Notes: generated by a model from the sequence alone, not told the origin. A stretch of 14,804 nucleotides of DNA from Nitrososphaera sp. (GCA_023252395.1 JAJPDY010000007.1:1-14804); one strand, 5' to 3'; shown: positions 6,633 through 13,828, counted from the stretch's first letter. Translations and numbers: made by a program.

Positions 6633-8056
6633 CACTGCATGCCTCCAATCACTGCCGTGCACCTGACGTACGGCCCACCGCCGTCCACCTTTGCCGGCTG
6701 GTACTTGCCGCAGTACCCTGTGCCAATGTCGTACTGAAACCTGTCGCCCACCATGTCTACTGACTGCAACACTTCAAAGGCGTTGCCGGAGATGCTCGCA
6801 CCCCGCATCAGCTCCTTTATCTCGCCATTTTCAATCAGGTATGCTTCTTCTGCGCCGAACATGAATTCGCCGTTGGCGTCTGCTTGGCCGTTCCTAGCGC
6901 CCTTTACAAGGTAGCCGTGGCGCGTTTCTTTTATCATGTCGTCCAGCTTGTCAGAGCGCGGCTCGACGAAAGTGTTGCGCATCCGAATCAATGGCTCGTC
7001 ATTGTATTGAAAAGCCCGGGCATTTCCGGTGGAAGCCGTGCCAAAAGCATGAGCAGACTCGCGGTTATGCAAGAACGACTTTAGTATGCCATTTTCGATT
7101 ATGGCTGTCCGCTCTGCCGCCACGCCTTCGTCGTCAACCAAGATAGTGCCGCCGGCATTGTTTGCAATTTCGGACCTGCCGCTGTCGACAAGCGTGACAA
7201 GATCGCTTGCCACTTTCATGCCAATCTTGTCTTTCACGACAGAGCCAGAGAGTACAAAGTCGGCTTCAACGGTGTGGCCGATAGCCTCATGAGAAAGCAG
7301 GCCCACCATTCCCGGGTCAAGGATGATTGTTGTTTTCTCACCCTTTGCATAATCTGCCTTTAGCAATTTTGCCGCCCTTGCCGCAGCGGTAGTCGCGTAT
7401 TCTACAGGGCTTTTCCTAAACAAATCATTCCAGCCGCCGGTGACTCCGATCCCTTCGTGGGCAGTAGCGCTCTGGCCGCCACTTTTAGCAATGGCAGTTA
7501 CGCCAAACTCGGGCTTTGAATCGTATATCTCGACTTCAGCCCCGTCGCTGTTGACTATAGCCTTGTGATCCAGAATTTCGCGATAGATGCATGACGCGGT
7601 CTTGATCATGCCAGAATGCCGGCGCGCAGCCTTTTCTGCCTCCCTTGTAACTTGTACCTTTTTCTCGATGTCAATGTCTGACAGGCTGCCGTTTGCCCCC
7701 ATCCGAAAGATGCCCCTTACCATCTTGGACTCTGCCAGTCCCTTGACCTTGTTCTTCTTGCTCTTTGCAAGCACGCGAGCAGCCGAAACAGCACGGGTCA
7801 GCGATTCTGCAAGTGCGCTTTTTGACATGTTGTTTGTGCTGCTAAAGCCCCAGCAGCCATCCACCAGAACGCGGATCCCGCAGCCGGCGTTTTCCACCAC
7901 GCGGATCCTGTCAAGGCTGCCATTGACAAAGCTGACATCTGTCATGAACCTCGACTGGTAGCGCGCCTCGATGTAGCTTGTACCTTTAGAATATGAGACA
8001 AGCGAGCGCAGGCTGTCAACCATGTGGCCGTCTTCAGCAGGCATTGATACAACCAT
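6632..8056 (-). CDS. tldD: TldD-type zinc metallopeptidase subunit
   Basis: This is the catalytic subunit of the TldD/TldE complex. The 474-residue protein has the zinc motif HEAIGH (256-261, HExxxH) followed by TVEAD, and Cys449 in GYCGK near the C-terminus, which matches the third metal ligand known for TldD. The region just before it (VGDRFQYDIGTGYC) is also typical of the family. It overlaps tldE by one base, so the two subunits are probably made in equal amounts. ATG 8056 is chosen; ATG at codon 5 (8044) is also possible because the candidate TATA box at 8071-8080 is 20 bases from 8056. Confidence 0.94.
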   Translation of the reverse strand: MVVSMPAEDGHMVDSLRSLVSYSKGTSYIEARYQSRFMTDVSFVNGSLDRIRVVENAGCGIRVLVDGCWGFSSTNNMSKSALAESLTRAVSAARVLAKSKKNKVKGLAESKMVRGIFRMGANGSLSDIDIEKKVQVTREAEKAARRHSGMIKTASCIYREILDHKAIVNSDGAEVEIYDSKPEFGVTAIAKSGGQSATAHEGIGVTGGWNDLFRKSPVEYATTAAARAAKLLKADYAKGEKTTIILDPGMVGLLSHEAIGHTVEADFVLSGSVVKDKIGMKVASDLVTLVDSGRSEIANNAGGTILVDDEGVAAERTAIIENGILKSFLHNRESAHAFGTASTGNARAFQYNDEPLIRMRNTFVEPRSDKLDDMIKETRHGYLVKGARNGQADANGEFMFGAEEAYLIENGEIKELMRGASISGNAFEVLQSVDMVGDRFQYDIGTGYCGKYQPAKVDGGGPYVRCTAVIGGMQ

Positions 8057-8070
8057 GCGCGGTTTGCTGT

Positions 8071-8080
8071 AAATTATATG
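8071..8080 (-). promoter_or_regulatory. Candidate TATA box of the tldD-tldE-GGR operon
   Basis: The minus strand reads CATATAATTT, in the 25-base gap after the cupin gene. The spacing to ATG 8056 is slightly short (about 20 bases) and fits the in-frame ATG at 8044 better. It could indicate a leaderless transcript. Confidence 0.45.
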
Positions 8081-8081
8081 T

Positions 8082-8483
8082 TTATTCGAGCCAGGTAGTT
8101 TTTCCCGGCTTTTTTATCTGCAGGTGGGCAAAGTTGCTGTTTTTCACAGCGCCGTGCCAGTGCCACATGTACGCAGGCACGCAGACAAAATCCCCCTCGC
8201 TCAGGTAATGCACTTCGTCCATCTTGACGGTCGCAGTAGTATCATTGTCCATCCTGACTCCTGTCTGCAGGACGACTATGCCTTTGCCTTCAGTGGCAAC
8301 GAGCACCTGGTCGGTCTCGTGATAATGAAGCTTTGTCCTTGCGCCGTCGGTAAATGTAACCAGAAATGTCTCGACTTCTTTTGTGTGGGAGTCTGTCACC
8401 ATCTTTTTTATCTCTACCTTTCCTTCAAAATACTTTAGCATAGACGAGTCAGCCGGCACGTCTTTGATGTTTGCCTTTTGCAT
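8082..8483 (-). CDS. Single-domain cupin protein
   Basis: This is a small soluble beta-barrel protein of 133 residues, probably metal-binding. Cupin motif 1 is GARTKLHYHETDQ with H53 and H55; Gln59 sits where many cupins have the metal-ligand Glu. Motif 2 is EGDFVCVPAYMWHWHG, with H108 and H110 available as ligands. The substrate is unknown. It has no signal peptide or membrane segment. The ATG at 8483 is preceded by a candidate TATA box at 8508-8517, fitting a near-leaderless mRNA. It lies 38 bases after the dehydrogenase gene on the same strand, so read-through from it is also possible. Confidence 0.85.
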   Translation of the reverse strand: MQKANIKDVPADSSMLKYFEGKVEIKKMVTDSHTKEVETFLVTFTDGARTKLHYHETDQVLVATEGKGIVVLQTGVRMDNDTTATVKMDEVHYLSEGDFVCVPAYMWHWHGAVKNSNFAHLQIKKPGKTTWLE

Positions 8484-8507
8484 CAGTGCCTAGAGCGTTT
8501 CTGCAGC

Positions 8508-8517
8508 ATCTTTAACG
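8508..8517 (-). promoter_or_regulatory. Candidate TATA box of the cupin gene
   Basis: The minus strand reads CGTTAAAGAT, centred about 29 bases before the cupin ATG. It is a weaker match than the nuo boxes but spacing fits a leader of a few bases. Confidence 0.4.
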
Positions 8518-8521
8518 TTTC

Positions 8522-9202
8522 CTAAATGTCCACCGACTGGCCATTTGTGTACCTGCTGTCAAATACCATGTCCACGATTTTTGCTGCAACTTGTTCCGGC
8601 TTGAGCATCCTGCTCTTGTTTTGCCGGTAGTATTCAGGATCAACCTCCTGCATTTTTGTAGCGACTTCTCCGGGGCATATCGCCATGACGCGGATTCCGC
8701 GGTTGGCAACTTCCCACGCAAGGCTTTCTGTCAGCCCTATCATGCCAAACTTGCTTGCACAGTATGCTGTCAGGTTCTCAAAACCGGTCTTGCCGGCCCC
8801 TGAGCTGACATTGATTATTGTTCCAGCCTTCATGTGCGGCAGGACCGCTTTTGAGCACAAAAACGCGCTCTTCAAGTTTGAGTCAAGCGTTTCGTCCCAC
8901 TCTTTTTCAGAAGTGTCTATCAATTGTTTTACAAAAAATATTCCTGCGTTGTTTACCAAGATGTCTATTCCGCCAAACCTATCAACAGCCTTTTTGACTA
9001 GATTGTCGACTTGTAAAGAAATGCTGACATCGCACTTTACTCCAAGTACGCCATCATGCATAGGCTTGATTGCATTTACAGTATCGTCAATTTCACTCTG
9101 CGTTCTAGAGCACACTATAACGTTTACGCCCTTTTTTGCAAGCAGGATTGCAGTCTCTCTGCCTATCCCTCTGCCGCTTCCAGTCACTATGGCAGTAGTC
9201 AT
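8522..9202 (-). CDS. Short-chain dehydrogenase/reductase (SDR)
   Basis: This is an NAD(P)-dependent oxidoreductase of the classical SDR family, 226 residues. The cofactor motif TGSGRGIG is at 7-14, NNAG at 84-87, the structural Asn in SNLKS at 110, the catalytic Ser in NVSSG at 133-134, and YCASK gives Tyr147 and Lys151. Arg33 just after strand 2 (CSR) suggests NADP(H) preference. It resembles 3-oxoacyl-ACP-reductase-like proteins, but the substrate cannot be read from sequence and archaea lack a bacterial-type fatty acid synthase. The ATG at 9202 is about 27 bases from a TATA box at 9225-9234, fitting a leaderless mRNA. Confidence 0.92.
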   Translation of the reverse strand: MTTAIVTGSGRGIGRETAILLAKKGVNVIVCSRTQSEIDDTVNAIKPMHDGVLGVKCDVSISLQVDNLVKKAVDRFGGIDILVNNAGIFFVKQLIDTSEKEWDETLDSNLKSAFLCSKAVLPHMKAGTIINVSSGAGKTGFENLTAYCASKFGMIGLTESLAWEVANRGIRVMAICPGEVATKMQEVDPEYYRQNKSRMLKPEQVAAKIVDMVFDSRYTNGQSVDI

Positions 9203-9224
9203 TCAATTATCAAGCGCCGCCTGT

Positions 9225-9234
9225 CTTAAAATGC
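9225..9234 (-). promoter_or_regulatory. TATA box of the SDR gene
   Basis: The minus strand reads GCATTTTAAG, centred about 27 bases before the ATG. It overlaps the last codons of the upstream Cys-rich gene, which ends at 9226. Confidence 0.5.
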
Positions 9235-9348
9235 GTTGATGGCGTGCCAGCAACAACATTCTTTTCTTGTGCAGTTTGGGCAGTCTTGCGGCGACTTGCT
9301 TTCCCTGCATTCCTGCGGCATGCAGCCGCAGTCTGCGCACTTTATCAT
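9226..9348 (-). CDS. 40-residue Cys-rich protein, probable metal binder
   Basis: I do not recognise this small protein. It has nine cysteines in 40 residues: C4, C7 and C9 in CADCGC, C14, then C23 and C26 (CPNC), and C31-C33 (CCC) followed by WH. The CxxC pairs and clustered cysteines suggest zinc, iron-sulphur or copper binding, or a thiol reservoir. The start ATG at 9348 lies 26 bases from the centre of a TATA box (9371-9380), which fits a leaderless mRNA exactly. A longer reading from 9411 would cross that promoter and the divergent gene. It is divergent from the thioredoxin-fold gene, the two starts being 72 bases apart, so the two may be controlled together. Confidence 0.7.
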   Translation of the reverse strand: MIKCADCGCMPQECRESKSPQDCPNCTRKECCCWHAINAF

Positions 9349-9370
9349 ATGACAAAACAGACGCTCAAGC

Positions 9371-9380
9371 GATAAAAATC
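9371..9380 (-). promoter_or_regulatory. TATA box of the 40-residue Cys-rich gene
   Basis: The minus strand reads GATTTTTATC. Its centre is about 27 bases before ATG 9348. It lies next to the divergent box at 9385-9394, so the two promoters are interleaved within 30 bases. Confidence 0.6.
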
Positions 9381-9384
9381 TAAC

Positions 9385-9394
9385 AGTTATATCC
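9385..9394 (+). promoter_or_regulatory. TATA box of the TlpA-like gene
   Basis: The sequence AGTTATATCC predicts a start site near 9415. That leaves a leader of about six bases before ATG 9421 and lies past the in-frame TTG at 9406, so it supports the shorter protein. Confidence 0.5.
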
Positions 9395-9420
9395 TGTCTT
9401 TTCCTTTGCAAGATGCAGAA

Positions 9421-10422
9421 ATGGACATTATCCCGGCAGCTCCGGCCCCGGAATTCAAGGAAATTACAGGATGGGCCAACTCAAAGCCGCTTTCAATCAA
9501 GGAACTCAAGGGAAAAGTGGTGTTGCTGGACTGCTGGACATATACCTGCATCTTTTGCCTTCGCACGATCCCAATAATGAAGCGGCTCCAGCAAAAATAT
9601 GGCAAGTACGGCCTGCAGGTGATCCAGGCACATTCTGCAGAGTACCATTTCGCCACCAATCACGATAACATAAAGCGCGCCCTTGCGCGCTATAACGTCA
9701 ACGACACTCCAGTGGCGTTTGACACGGCCAACAAAACATGGGAAGCCTACGGCGACATGTACTGGCCAAAGCACGTCATGATAGACAGCGCGGGCTTTGT
9801 GCGCTACGAGCACGCCGGCTACGGAGGCATCGGCGATTTTGAAGACATTGTAGTTGAATTGCTTGAAGAAGCAGGAAACAAGCCGGCAGAAGAAAAAGAG
9901 CAGGATAACCCGCAGGACGAGATCTATGACACGTACGGCATGCACTTTTACGGGATGGCGCCAGAGATATGCGTCGGCTACTCACGCATGAGGCGCTTTG
10001 GCAACAACCAGACGCTCAAGCCTGACGAGGCAAACATCATAGTCGACCCCGGCTCGCATGACGTCAATGTCCCGTACATCCGGGGCAAGTGGGTTTGGCA
10101 GCGCGAAGGCGTGCAGTACGCGCCCGGCGGCAAGGAGCAAAACCCGGCGGTGATAATGAACTACAACTCTGCAAAGAGGGTGCACGGCATAATGGGCACG
10201 TCTGACGGCAAGCCGGGCAGAATAGAGATCAAGCTTGACGGTAACTATTTGACAAAGGAGCAGCTTGGCAGGGACGCAAGGCTTGAGGGCAATGTCAGCG
10301 TAGCAGACATCCAGTGGCCTTTCATGCACAACTTGGTCAAGGCAGACAAGCCAGAGATGCATGAAATAGAGATAATACCGCGCTCGGACAATTTCGTGTT
10401 CTACACTTTTGTCTTTGGGTAA
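9421..10422 (+). CDS. TlpA/DipZ-like thioredoxin-fold protein with C-terminal beta domain
   Basis: This is a thioredoxin-fold protein of the TlpA/DipZ-like type, probably a disulphide reductase or peroxide-related thiol enzyme. The N-terminal domain (about 1-155) has the active site YTCIFC (C43, C46). This is the CxxC of WTYTCINC-type proteins, with Phe in place of the common Asn. The cis-Pro loop is in YWPKHVMID. The C-terminal part (about 180-333) resembles the beta-sandwich domain found after thioredoxin domains in DipZ-like proteins (APEICVGYSR at its start, FVFYTFVFG at its end). There is no signal peptide or membrane segment, so it should be cytoplasmic, unlike many TlpA relatives. ATG 9421 is chosen over TTG 9406 from promoter spacing. 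The peroxiredoxin gene follows after 35 bases. Confidence 0.85.
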   Translation: MDIIPAAPAPEFKEITGWANSKPLSIKELKGKVVLLDCWTYTCIFCLRTIPIMKRLQQKYGKYGLQVIQAHSAEYHFATNHDNIKRALARYNVNDTPVAFDTANKTWEAYGDMYWPKHVMIDSAGFVRYEHAGYGGIGDFEDIVVELLEEAGNKPAEEKEQDNPQDEIYDTYGMHFYGMAPEICVGYSRMRRFGNNQTLKPDEANIIVDPGSHDVNVPYIRGKWVWQREGVQYAPGGKEQNPAVIMNYNSAKRVHGIMGTSDGKPGRIEIKLDGNYLTKEQLGRDARLEGNVSVADIQWPFMHNLVKADKPEMHEIEIIPRSDNFVFYTFVFG

Positions 10423-10424
10423 GT

Positions 10425-10434
10425 CTTTTATTTC
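10425..10434 (+). promoter_or_regulatory. TATA box of the bcp gene
   Basis: The sequence CTTTTATTTC, centred 28-29 bases before ATG 10458, fits a near-leaderless transcript. The peroxiredoxin could thus be transcribed apart from the upstream thioredoxin-fold gene. Confidence 0.5.
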
Positions 10435-10457
10435 TGCCCCACTAGCTTTTTCCCATA

Positions 10458-10937
10458 ATGGAAGAGGAAAAGCAAGTAGAGCTTGAAGGCAAGGCTGCGC
10501 CTGACTTTACAATGAAAGACAAGGACGGCAAGGCCACCAAGCTGTCGGAACTGCGAGGCAAAAAAGATGTCGTGATCTATTTCTACCCAAAAGATTTCAC
10601 TCCTGGCTGCACAATGGAAGCCACTGAATTTTCCCGCGACTACAAAAAGTTCAGAGACGCAGGCATCGAGATAGTTGGCATATCGCCGGACGACGAAGAG
10701 TCGCACCAGAAATTCCGCGATAAAATGGGCATGCCCTACCCGCTAGTGGCCGACACTGACAAAGAGGTGTCGAAAAAGTACGGAGTCTACGGCCTGAAAA
10801 GCTTTATGGGCAGGGAGTACATGGGAGTCAACCGATCAACATTTCTTGTTGACAAGGACGGCAAAGTGGTCAAGGTATTCAAGAAAGTCAAGCCGGCAGG
10901 CCACAGCAAGGAAGTGCTCGAAGCACTCAGGGGCTAG
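10458..10937 (+). CDS. bcp: Bcp/PrxQ-type peroxiredoxin, one-Cys form
   Basis: This is a thiol peroxidase that reduces hydrogen peroxide and organic peroxides. The 159-residue protein has the peroxidatic site FTPGCTMEATEF with T48 and C51, and Arg126 in NRSTFLVD. In many Bcp proteins a resolving Cys lies five residues after the peroxidatic one (CTxEAC). Here that position is Thr56, and C51 is the only Cys in the chain, so it must be resolved by an outside thiol. The upstream CIFC thioredoxin-fold protein is a candidate. The stop overlaps the stop of the opposite-strand regulator gene within the palindrome CTAG (10934-10937). Confidence 0.95.
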   Translation: MEEEKQVELEGKAAPDFTMKDKDGKATKLSELRGKKDVVIYFYPKDFTPGCTMEATEFSRDYKKFRDAGIEIVGISPDDEESHQKFRDKMGMPYPLVADTDKEVSKKYGVYGLKSFMGREYMGVNRSTFLVDKDGKVVKVFKKVKPAGHSKEVLEALRG

Positions 10938-11284
10938 GGCCTCTTGTCAAACGCGTAAAAGTCAGACATTGGGTCTATCCTTCGGTTGTTCATCACGAGC
11001 CCAATGAGCGACCTTATCTCTTCGCAGCACTCTATGAACCTCATGCCCTTTTCTGTGGTGCGAAAGATGTTGTTGCCGTCTATGTCAGTCGCCCTTTCCA
11101 GCAGGTTGTGCGCCAGAAGTGCTGAAAAATAGTTCTCTACCTGTGTGCTGCTGATGTTTGCCTTGTACAGTATGTGCGTCTTTTTAGCCCCCCCACCCAT
11201 CGCAGATACGAGAATATCGTAAACGATGTCAACTTTGCTTCTGTGCCGCTCGATTCGGTTGCGCGGCTCATAATATGTATCCAT
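10934..11284 (-). CDS. Archaeal winged-helix transcriptional regulator
   Basis: This 116-residue, probably DNA-binding protein is of the small archaeal winged-helix type. The helix-turn-helix segment runs about 18-62: KKTHILYKANISSTQVENY (34-52) is the typical sequence, followed by LLAHNLLE and the wing GNNIFRTTEKG. The C-terminal 40 residues contain FIECCEEIRSLIG, which might dimerise or, through the CC pair, sense redox state. No ligand domain is present. The target is unknown; the convergent peroxiredoxin and the upstream ferritin-like gene make a stress role plausible. ATG 11284 is close to the start site predicted from the box at 11311-11320. Confidence 0.82.
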   Translation of the reverse strand: MDTYYEPRNRIERHRSKVDIVYDILVSAMGGGAKKTHILYKANISSTQVENYFSALLAHNLLERATDIDGNNIFRTTEKGMRFIECCEEIRSLIGLVMNNRRIDPMSDFYAFDKRP

Positions 11285-11310
11285 TATACACCAAAATCGG
11301 GTAGAGTTTG

Positions 11311-11320
11311 TTTACTTAAG
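11311..11320 (-). promoter_or_regulatory. TATA box of the winged-helix regulator gene
   Basis: The minus strand reads CTTAAGTAAA. It predicts a start near 11289, five bases before ATG 11284. It lies in the 68-base gap after the ferritin-like gene. Confidence 0.45.
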
Positions 11321-11352
11321 AGATCTACGCAATAAGATTCTGTACATCCCCT

Positions 11353-11772
11353 CTACTTTGAATATGACTCGACCAGCTCTGAGAGGTGCTGCAGAATTCG
11401 CATGTGGTGCTCCTCGTCTACGCTTATGCTCTTTAGCAGGGCCGCGGTTTCAGAGTCGTCAGACATTTCAGCACATTCAAGCAGGGTGTCACGCGAGTCC
11501 TTTTCGTCCTCTATGGATTCTTGGATTCCCTTCTTTGTCAGGCTCGCACTGCCGGTGGCTCCTTCGATTCCTGCCATTATCCGGGAGATGTATTCGATGT
11601 GGCGCAGGCCGTCTGAAAGCAGGGTATGGAGATAGCTGCGCACAAGGTCATTCTCAACCGTGGTCAGCACCGACATGTAGTGCATCAGCTCCTTTATCTC
11701 GGCATCATGCTGTTCTTTTAACAGAGAATAGAGCTTTTGCTTCCTTTCTAGGTGCTTTAGCCGCGAGTCCAT
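11353..11772 (-). CDS. Ferritin-like four-helix protein of unknown function
   Basis: This 139-residue protein is almost entirely helical, with no signal peptide or membrane segment. Four helices are evident. Each has acidic or His residues where ferritin-like diiron proteins place ligands: EQHDAEIKELMHY (19-31), DGLRHIEYI, ESIEDEKDSRD and DEEHHMRIL near the end. It may therefore bind a di-iron centre, but the ligand spacing has not been checked against a structure and a non-metal four-helix bundle is also possible. The start ATG 11772 has a TATA box (11797-11804) at leaderless spacing. An ATG seven bases upstream is out of frame. Confidence 0.7.
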   Translation of the reverse strand: MDSRLKHLERKQKLYSLLKEQHDAEIKELMHYMSVLTTVENDLVRSYLHTLLSDGLRHIEYISRIMAGIEGATGSASLTKKGIQESIEDEKDSRDTLLECAEMSDDSETAALLKSISVDEEHHMRILQHLSELVESYSK

Positions 11773-11796
11773 CTTTTCATAGTGTGGTCAAGCCAC

Positions 11797-11804
11797 AATA
11801 AAAG
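11797..11804 (-). promoter_or_regulatory. TATA box of the ferritin-like gene
   Basis: The minus strand reads CTTTTATT, centred about 28 bases before ATG 11772. It is part of a divergent promoter region shared with the small Cys-rich gene to the right. Confidence 0.5.
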
Positions 11805-11823
11805 ATTGGCGGCCCAATTGTAC

Positions 11824-11833
11824 ATTTAAATAA
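11824..11833 (+). promoter_or_regulatory. Strong TATA box of the small Cys-rich gene
   Basis: The sequence ATTTAAATAA is the best match in this window to the archaeal consensus. It predicts transcription starting near 11853-11857, right at the two competing start codons. Confidence 0.6.
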
Positions 11834-11856
11834 CTTTGCCGGCACTTTTCAAATGC

Positions 11857-11985
11857 TTGGCGTCAATACAGAGCATTTGCGACTGCCCCTGCCACAAGAA
11901 ATACGGCGACAAGTCGATTTGTGGCAAGTGCGTTGATAGGCACAAGGCTTCTCCGTACTACAACATTTTGAAAAAGTTTGACTAG
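11857..11985 (+). CDS. 42-residue Cys-rich protein, probable zinc-ribbon-like
   Basis: I do not recognise this small protein. From a TTG start it has 42 residues, with C8, C10, C12 and H13 (CDCPCH), then C22 and C25 (CGKC) and H29, ending in a Lys/Tyr-rich tail. The CxCxCH and CxxC pairs separated by nine residues look like a treble-cleft or zinc-ribbon-like metal site. No ATG is in frame; the preceding in-frame stop is TAA at 11828-11830. The TTG lies 28 bases from the centre of a strong TATA box, so a leaderless TTG start is plausible. An ATG at 11853 opens a different frame of 27 residues without cysteines. A one-base frameshift in the true gene start is an alternative. Confidence 0.55.
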   Translation: MASIQSICDCPCHKKYGDKSICGKCVDRHKASPYYNILKKFD

Positions 11986-12034
11986 TGCGACAGTACCTGC
12001 GTAGGACTATTTCTTGTGTGTCAATTTGTCCGGG

Positions 12035-13825
12035 TCAGGTAGCCAAGGGTAAGGTGAATGAGAATGCAGAACCTTTGTCGTCTGAGTTGTTTTCGGCCGA
12101 CATTTTTCCACCATGGGCGCGTATGATGCTGTCTGATATGTAAAGCCCAAGCCCTGTGCCTTTCTCTGATTTTGAAGCAAATTTCTGAAATAGCCGTGGC
12201 ATTATTTCCGGATCTATGCCAGAGCCTGTATCCCGTATTGTGACTTGCACGAAGCCGTCTTTAACTTCAGTTTTGATAGTTATTTCCCCTTCATGTGTGA
12301 ATTTCAAGGCGTTGCTAATCAGGTTGGATATCACTTGCTGTATGCGGTCCCTGTCTGCTCGTACCGCTACCTTTTTTGGCTCATACGTGATTTTCACATC
12401 TCCTTTTCCACTGCTCCCGCCGGTGAGTCGCGGGTCGTTTCTGTAATCGGTAATGACAGACGAAATGACTTCGTCTAGGTCCATCGCCTGACTGTTCAAG
12501 GTAAATGAGCCGCTTTCAATCTTGCTCACATCGAGTATATCCTGTGTCAGCCTCTCAAGCCTTCTCGCGTTTCTAGAGATCATCTTGATGTCTTCTCGGC
12601 TGTCTCCAAACTCTGATTCGAGCATTTCAGACATGCCAAGGATTGGCTGGATTGGTGTGCGAAGCTCGTGAGCCGCGATGTTGATGAATTCCTTCTGAAG
12701 TTTGTCATGCACCGTCAGCTGCTCATTAGCCTCCCTTAGCTCGGCTGTCCTCTGCGTTATAGTCTTCTCCAGATTTCTGTTCAATTGGAGTATAACGACG
12801 GCCGCGGTCACAGCTGAGGCGGCAATGACAGCGATAAGCAGGACAGAGAGGTTTTTCTGGCTGTCAACAAGCGCAGTAACCTCGGCGACTTGTGTGTATG
12901 GGGCCATTATGTAAAGCACTCCGAACTCCTTTCCTTGCAACATGATTGGTGCGTAGACAAAGGCTGCTTTGCCGCTGCGTGTGATGTCTTCCGACCCCGC
13001 ATGTCCTTCTAGCGCAGATTTGAACCCGGAGCTGACTATTCTGCTTGTATCCGATCCAAACGATTGCAGAAAAGATTGAAACTTTACACCAAAGACATTC
13101 TTGCCCACGTACTCGCCGTCTTTTGAGTAAAGGATTATCCCGGTGTGATCGAGAACTCCAACTTCACCTTTGAGGTTTGGCGATATCTGGCTCTCCAGAT
13201 AATTGCCTAAAACGTCGGTCCTGATTGCCGCTGTCACCGTGCCTTTAAACTCGCCATCGATTCCGCTTACGCTTTCAGAATTAGGTTGGCCTGAAGACTC
13301 TTTTCCAATTATTGGGTAGGATATGTAAAGCCTGTTCACCCTGTCGTTAGAATCGACAATGCTTGAATAGTAGACGTCATGTGTCGTCCGAGGTTCTGAA
13401 AAATAAAGCCTGTAACTCAGGTCCAGTCCCTTGTACTGGTCATAGGCGGTCTGGTTTATGTTGCTTATCCAGACTAATTTGCCGTCCCGGTCGAGCCACA
13501 TGTAAAAGTCTACAAGGTCTGAAGTAGTAATCTTGGCTTCATTGAAAATCGACTGCGCCCTGCTCAGGTTTCCTTCTTGTACAGAGCGGGCCGCTCCCAT
13601 CACCTGCACAAGGGATGTAATATCGTTAAGCTTGTTCGCAAGCGAGTTAGACAGATCATGAGCTTGTATCTCCGCGTTTGAGCGGATATCGCTCACGGAT
13701 ATTTGTTCGATCTGCGAGGCAGAGTACTGGGAATACTGGTAGGAAACAAGCGACAGCGAAATTGCAATCACAATAATAGCAGCAATGATGCCAAGACTCC
13801 TTCTTGGCGCTCGGCTGGCGCTCAA
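12035..13825 (-). CDS. Membrane sensor histidine kinase with extracytoplasmic Cache-like domain
   Basis: This is a two-component sensor kinase of 596 residues. Membrane helix 1 spans about 10-29. An extracytoplasmic region of about 290 residues follows and looks like a double-Cache sensor (FYMWLDRDGKLVW at 108-119, and VGVLDHTGIILYSKDG at 222-237). Helix 2 spans about 328-347, then a short coiled coil. The HisKA domain carries the phospho-acceptor H386 in AAHELRTP. The HATPase domain has the N box DRIQQVISNLISNALKF (493-509), DTGSG (532-536) and GTGLGL (556-561). There is no HAMP, PAS or receiver domain. The TTG start has a GA-rich SD nearby and no in-frame ATG lies before it. It follows the binding-protein gene by 49 bases; no response regulator is in the window. 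Confidence 0.93.
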   Translation of the reverse strand: MSASRAPRRSLGIIAAIIVIAISLSLVSYQYSQYSASQIEQISVSDIRSNAEIQAHDLSNSLANKLNDITSLVQVMGAARSVQEGNLSRAQSIFNEAKITTSDLVDFYMWLDRDGKLVWISNINQTAYDQYKGLDLSYRLYFSEPRTTHDVYYSSIVDSNDRVNRLYISYPIIGKESSGQPNSESVSGIDGEFKGTVTAAIRTDVLGNYLESQISPNLKGEVGVLDHTGIILYSKDGEYVGKNVFGVKFQSFLQSFGSDTSRIVSSGFKSALEGHAGSEDITRSGKAAFVYAPIMLQGKEFGVLYIMAPYTQVAEVTALVDSQKNLSVLLIAVIAASAVTAAVVILQLNRNLEKTITQRTAELREANEQLTVHDKLQKEFINIAAHELRTPIQPILGMSEMLESEFGDSREDIKMISRNARRLERLTQDILDVSKIESGSFTLNSQAMDLDEVISSVITDYRNDPRLTGGSSGKGDVKITYEPKKVAVRADRDRIQQVISNLISNALKFTHEGEITIKTEVKDGFVQVTIRDTGSGIDPEIMPRLFQKFASKSEKGTGLGLYISDSIIRAHGGKMSAENNSDDKGSAFSFTLPLAT

Positions 13826-13828
13826 GGT

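Noticed and set aside
6633..6662. GTG start for tldE
   Set aside because: It lies inside tldD and upstream of a clear SD that serves ATG 6632.
9349..9411. Longer version of the Cys-rich protein (61 residues)
   Set aside because: It would run through its own TATA box and into the divergent gene, and the added residues show no family features.
11358..11801. 147-residue ORF on the + strand opposite the ferritin-like gene
   Set aside because: The minus-strand protein has regular helical structure and a well-placed promoter; the + strand product has random composition.
11986..12034. Possible terminator between the convergent small gene and histidine kinase
   Set aside because: No clear hairpin or long T run was found on either strand.
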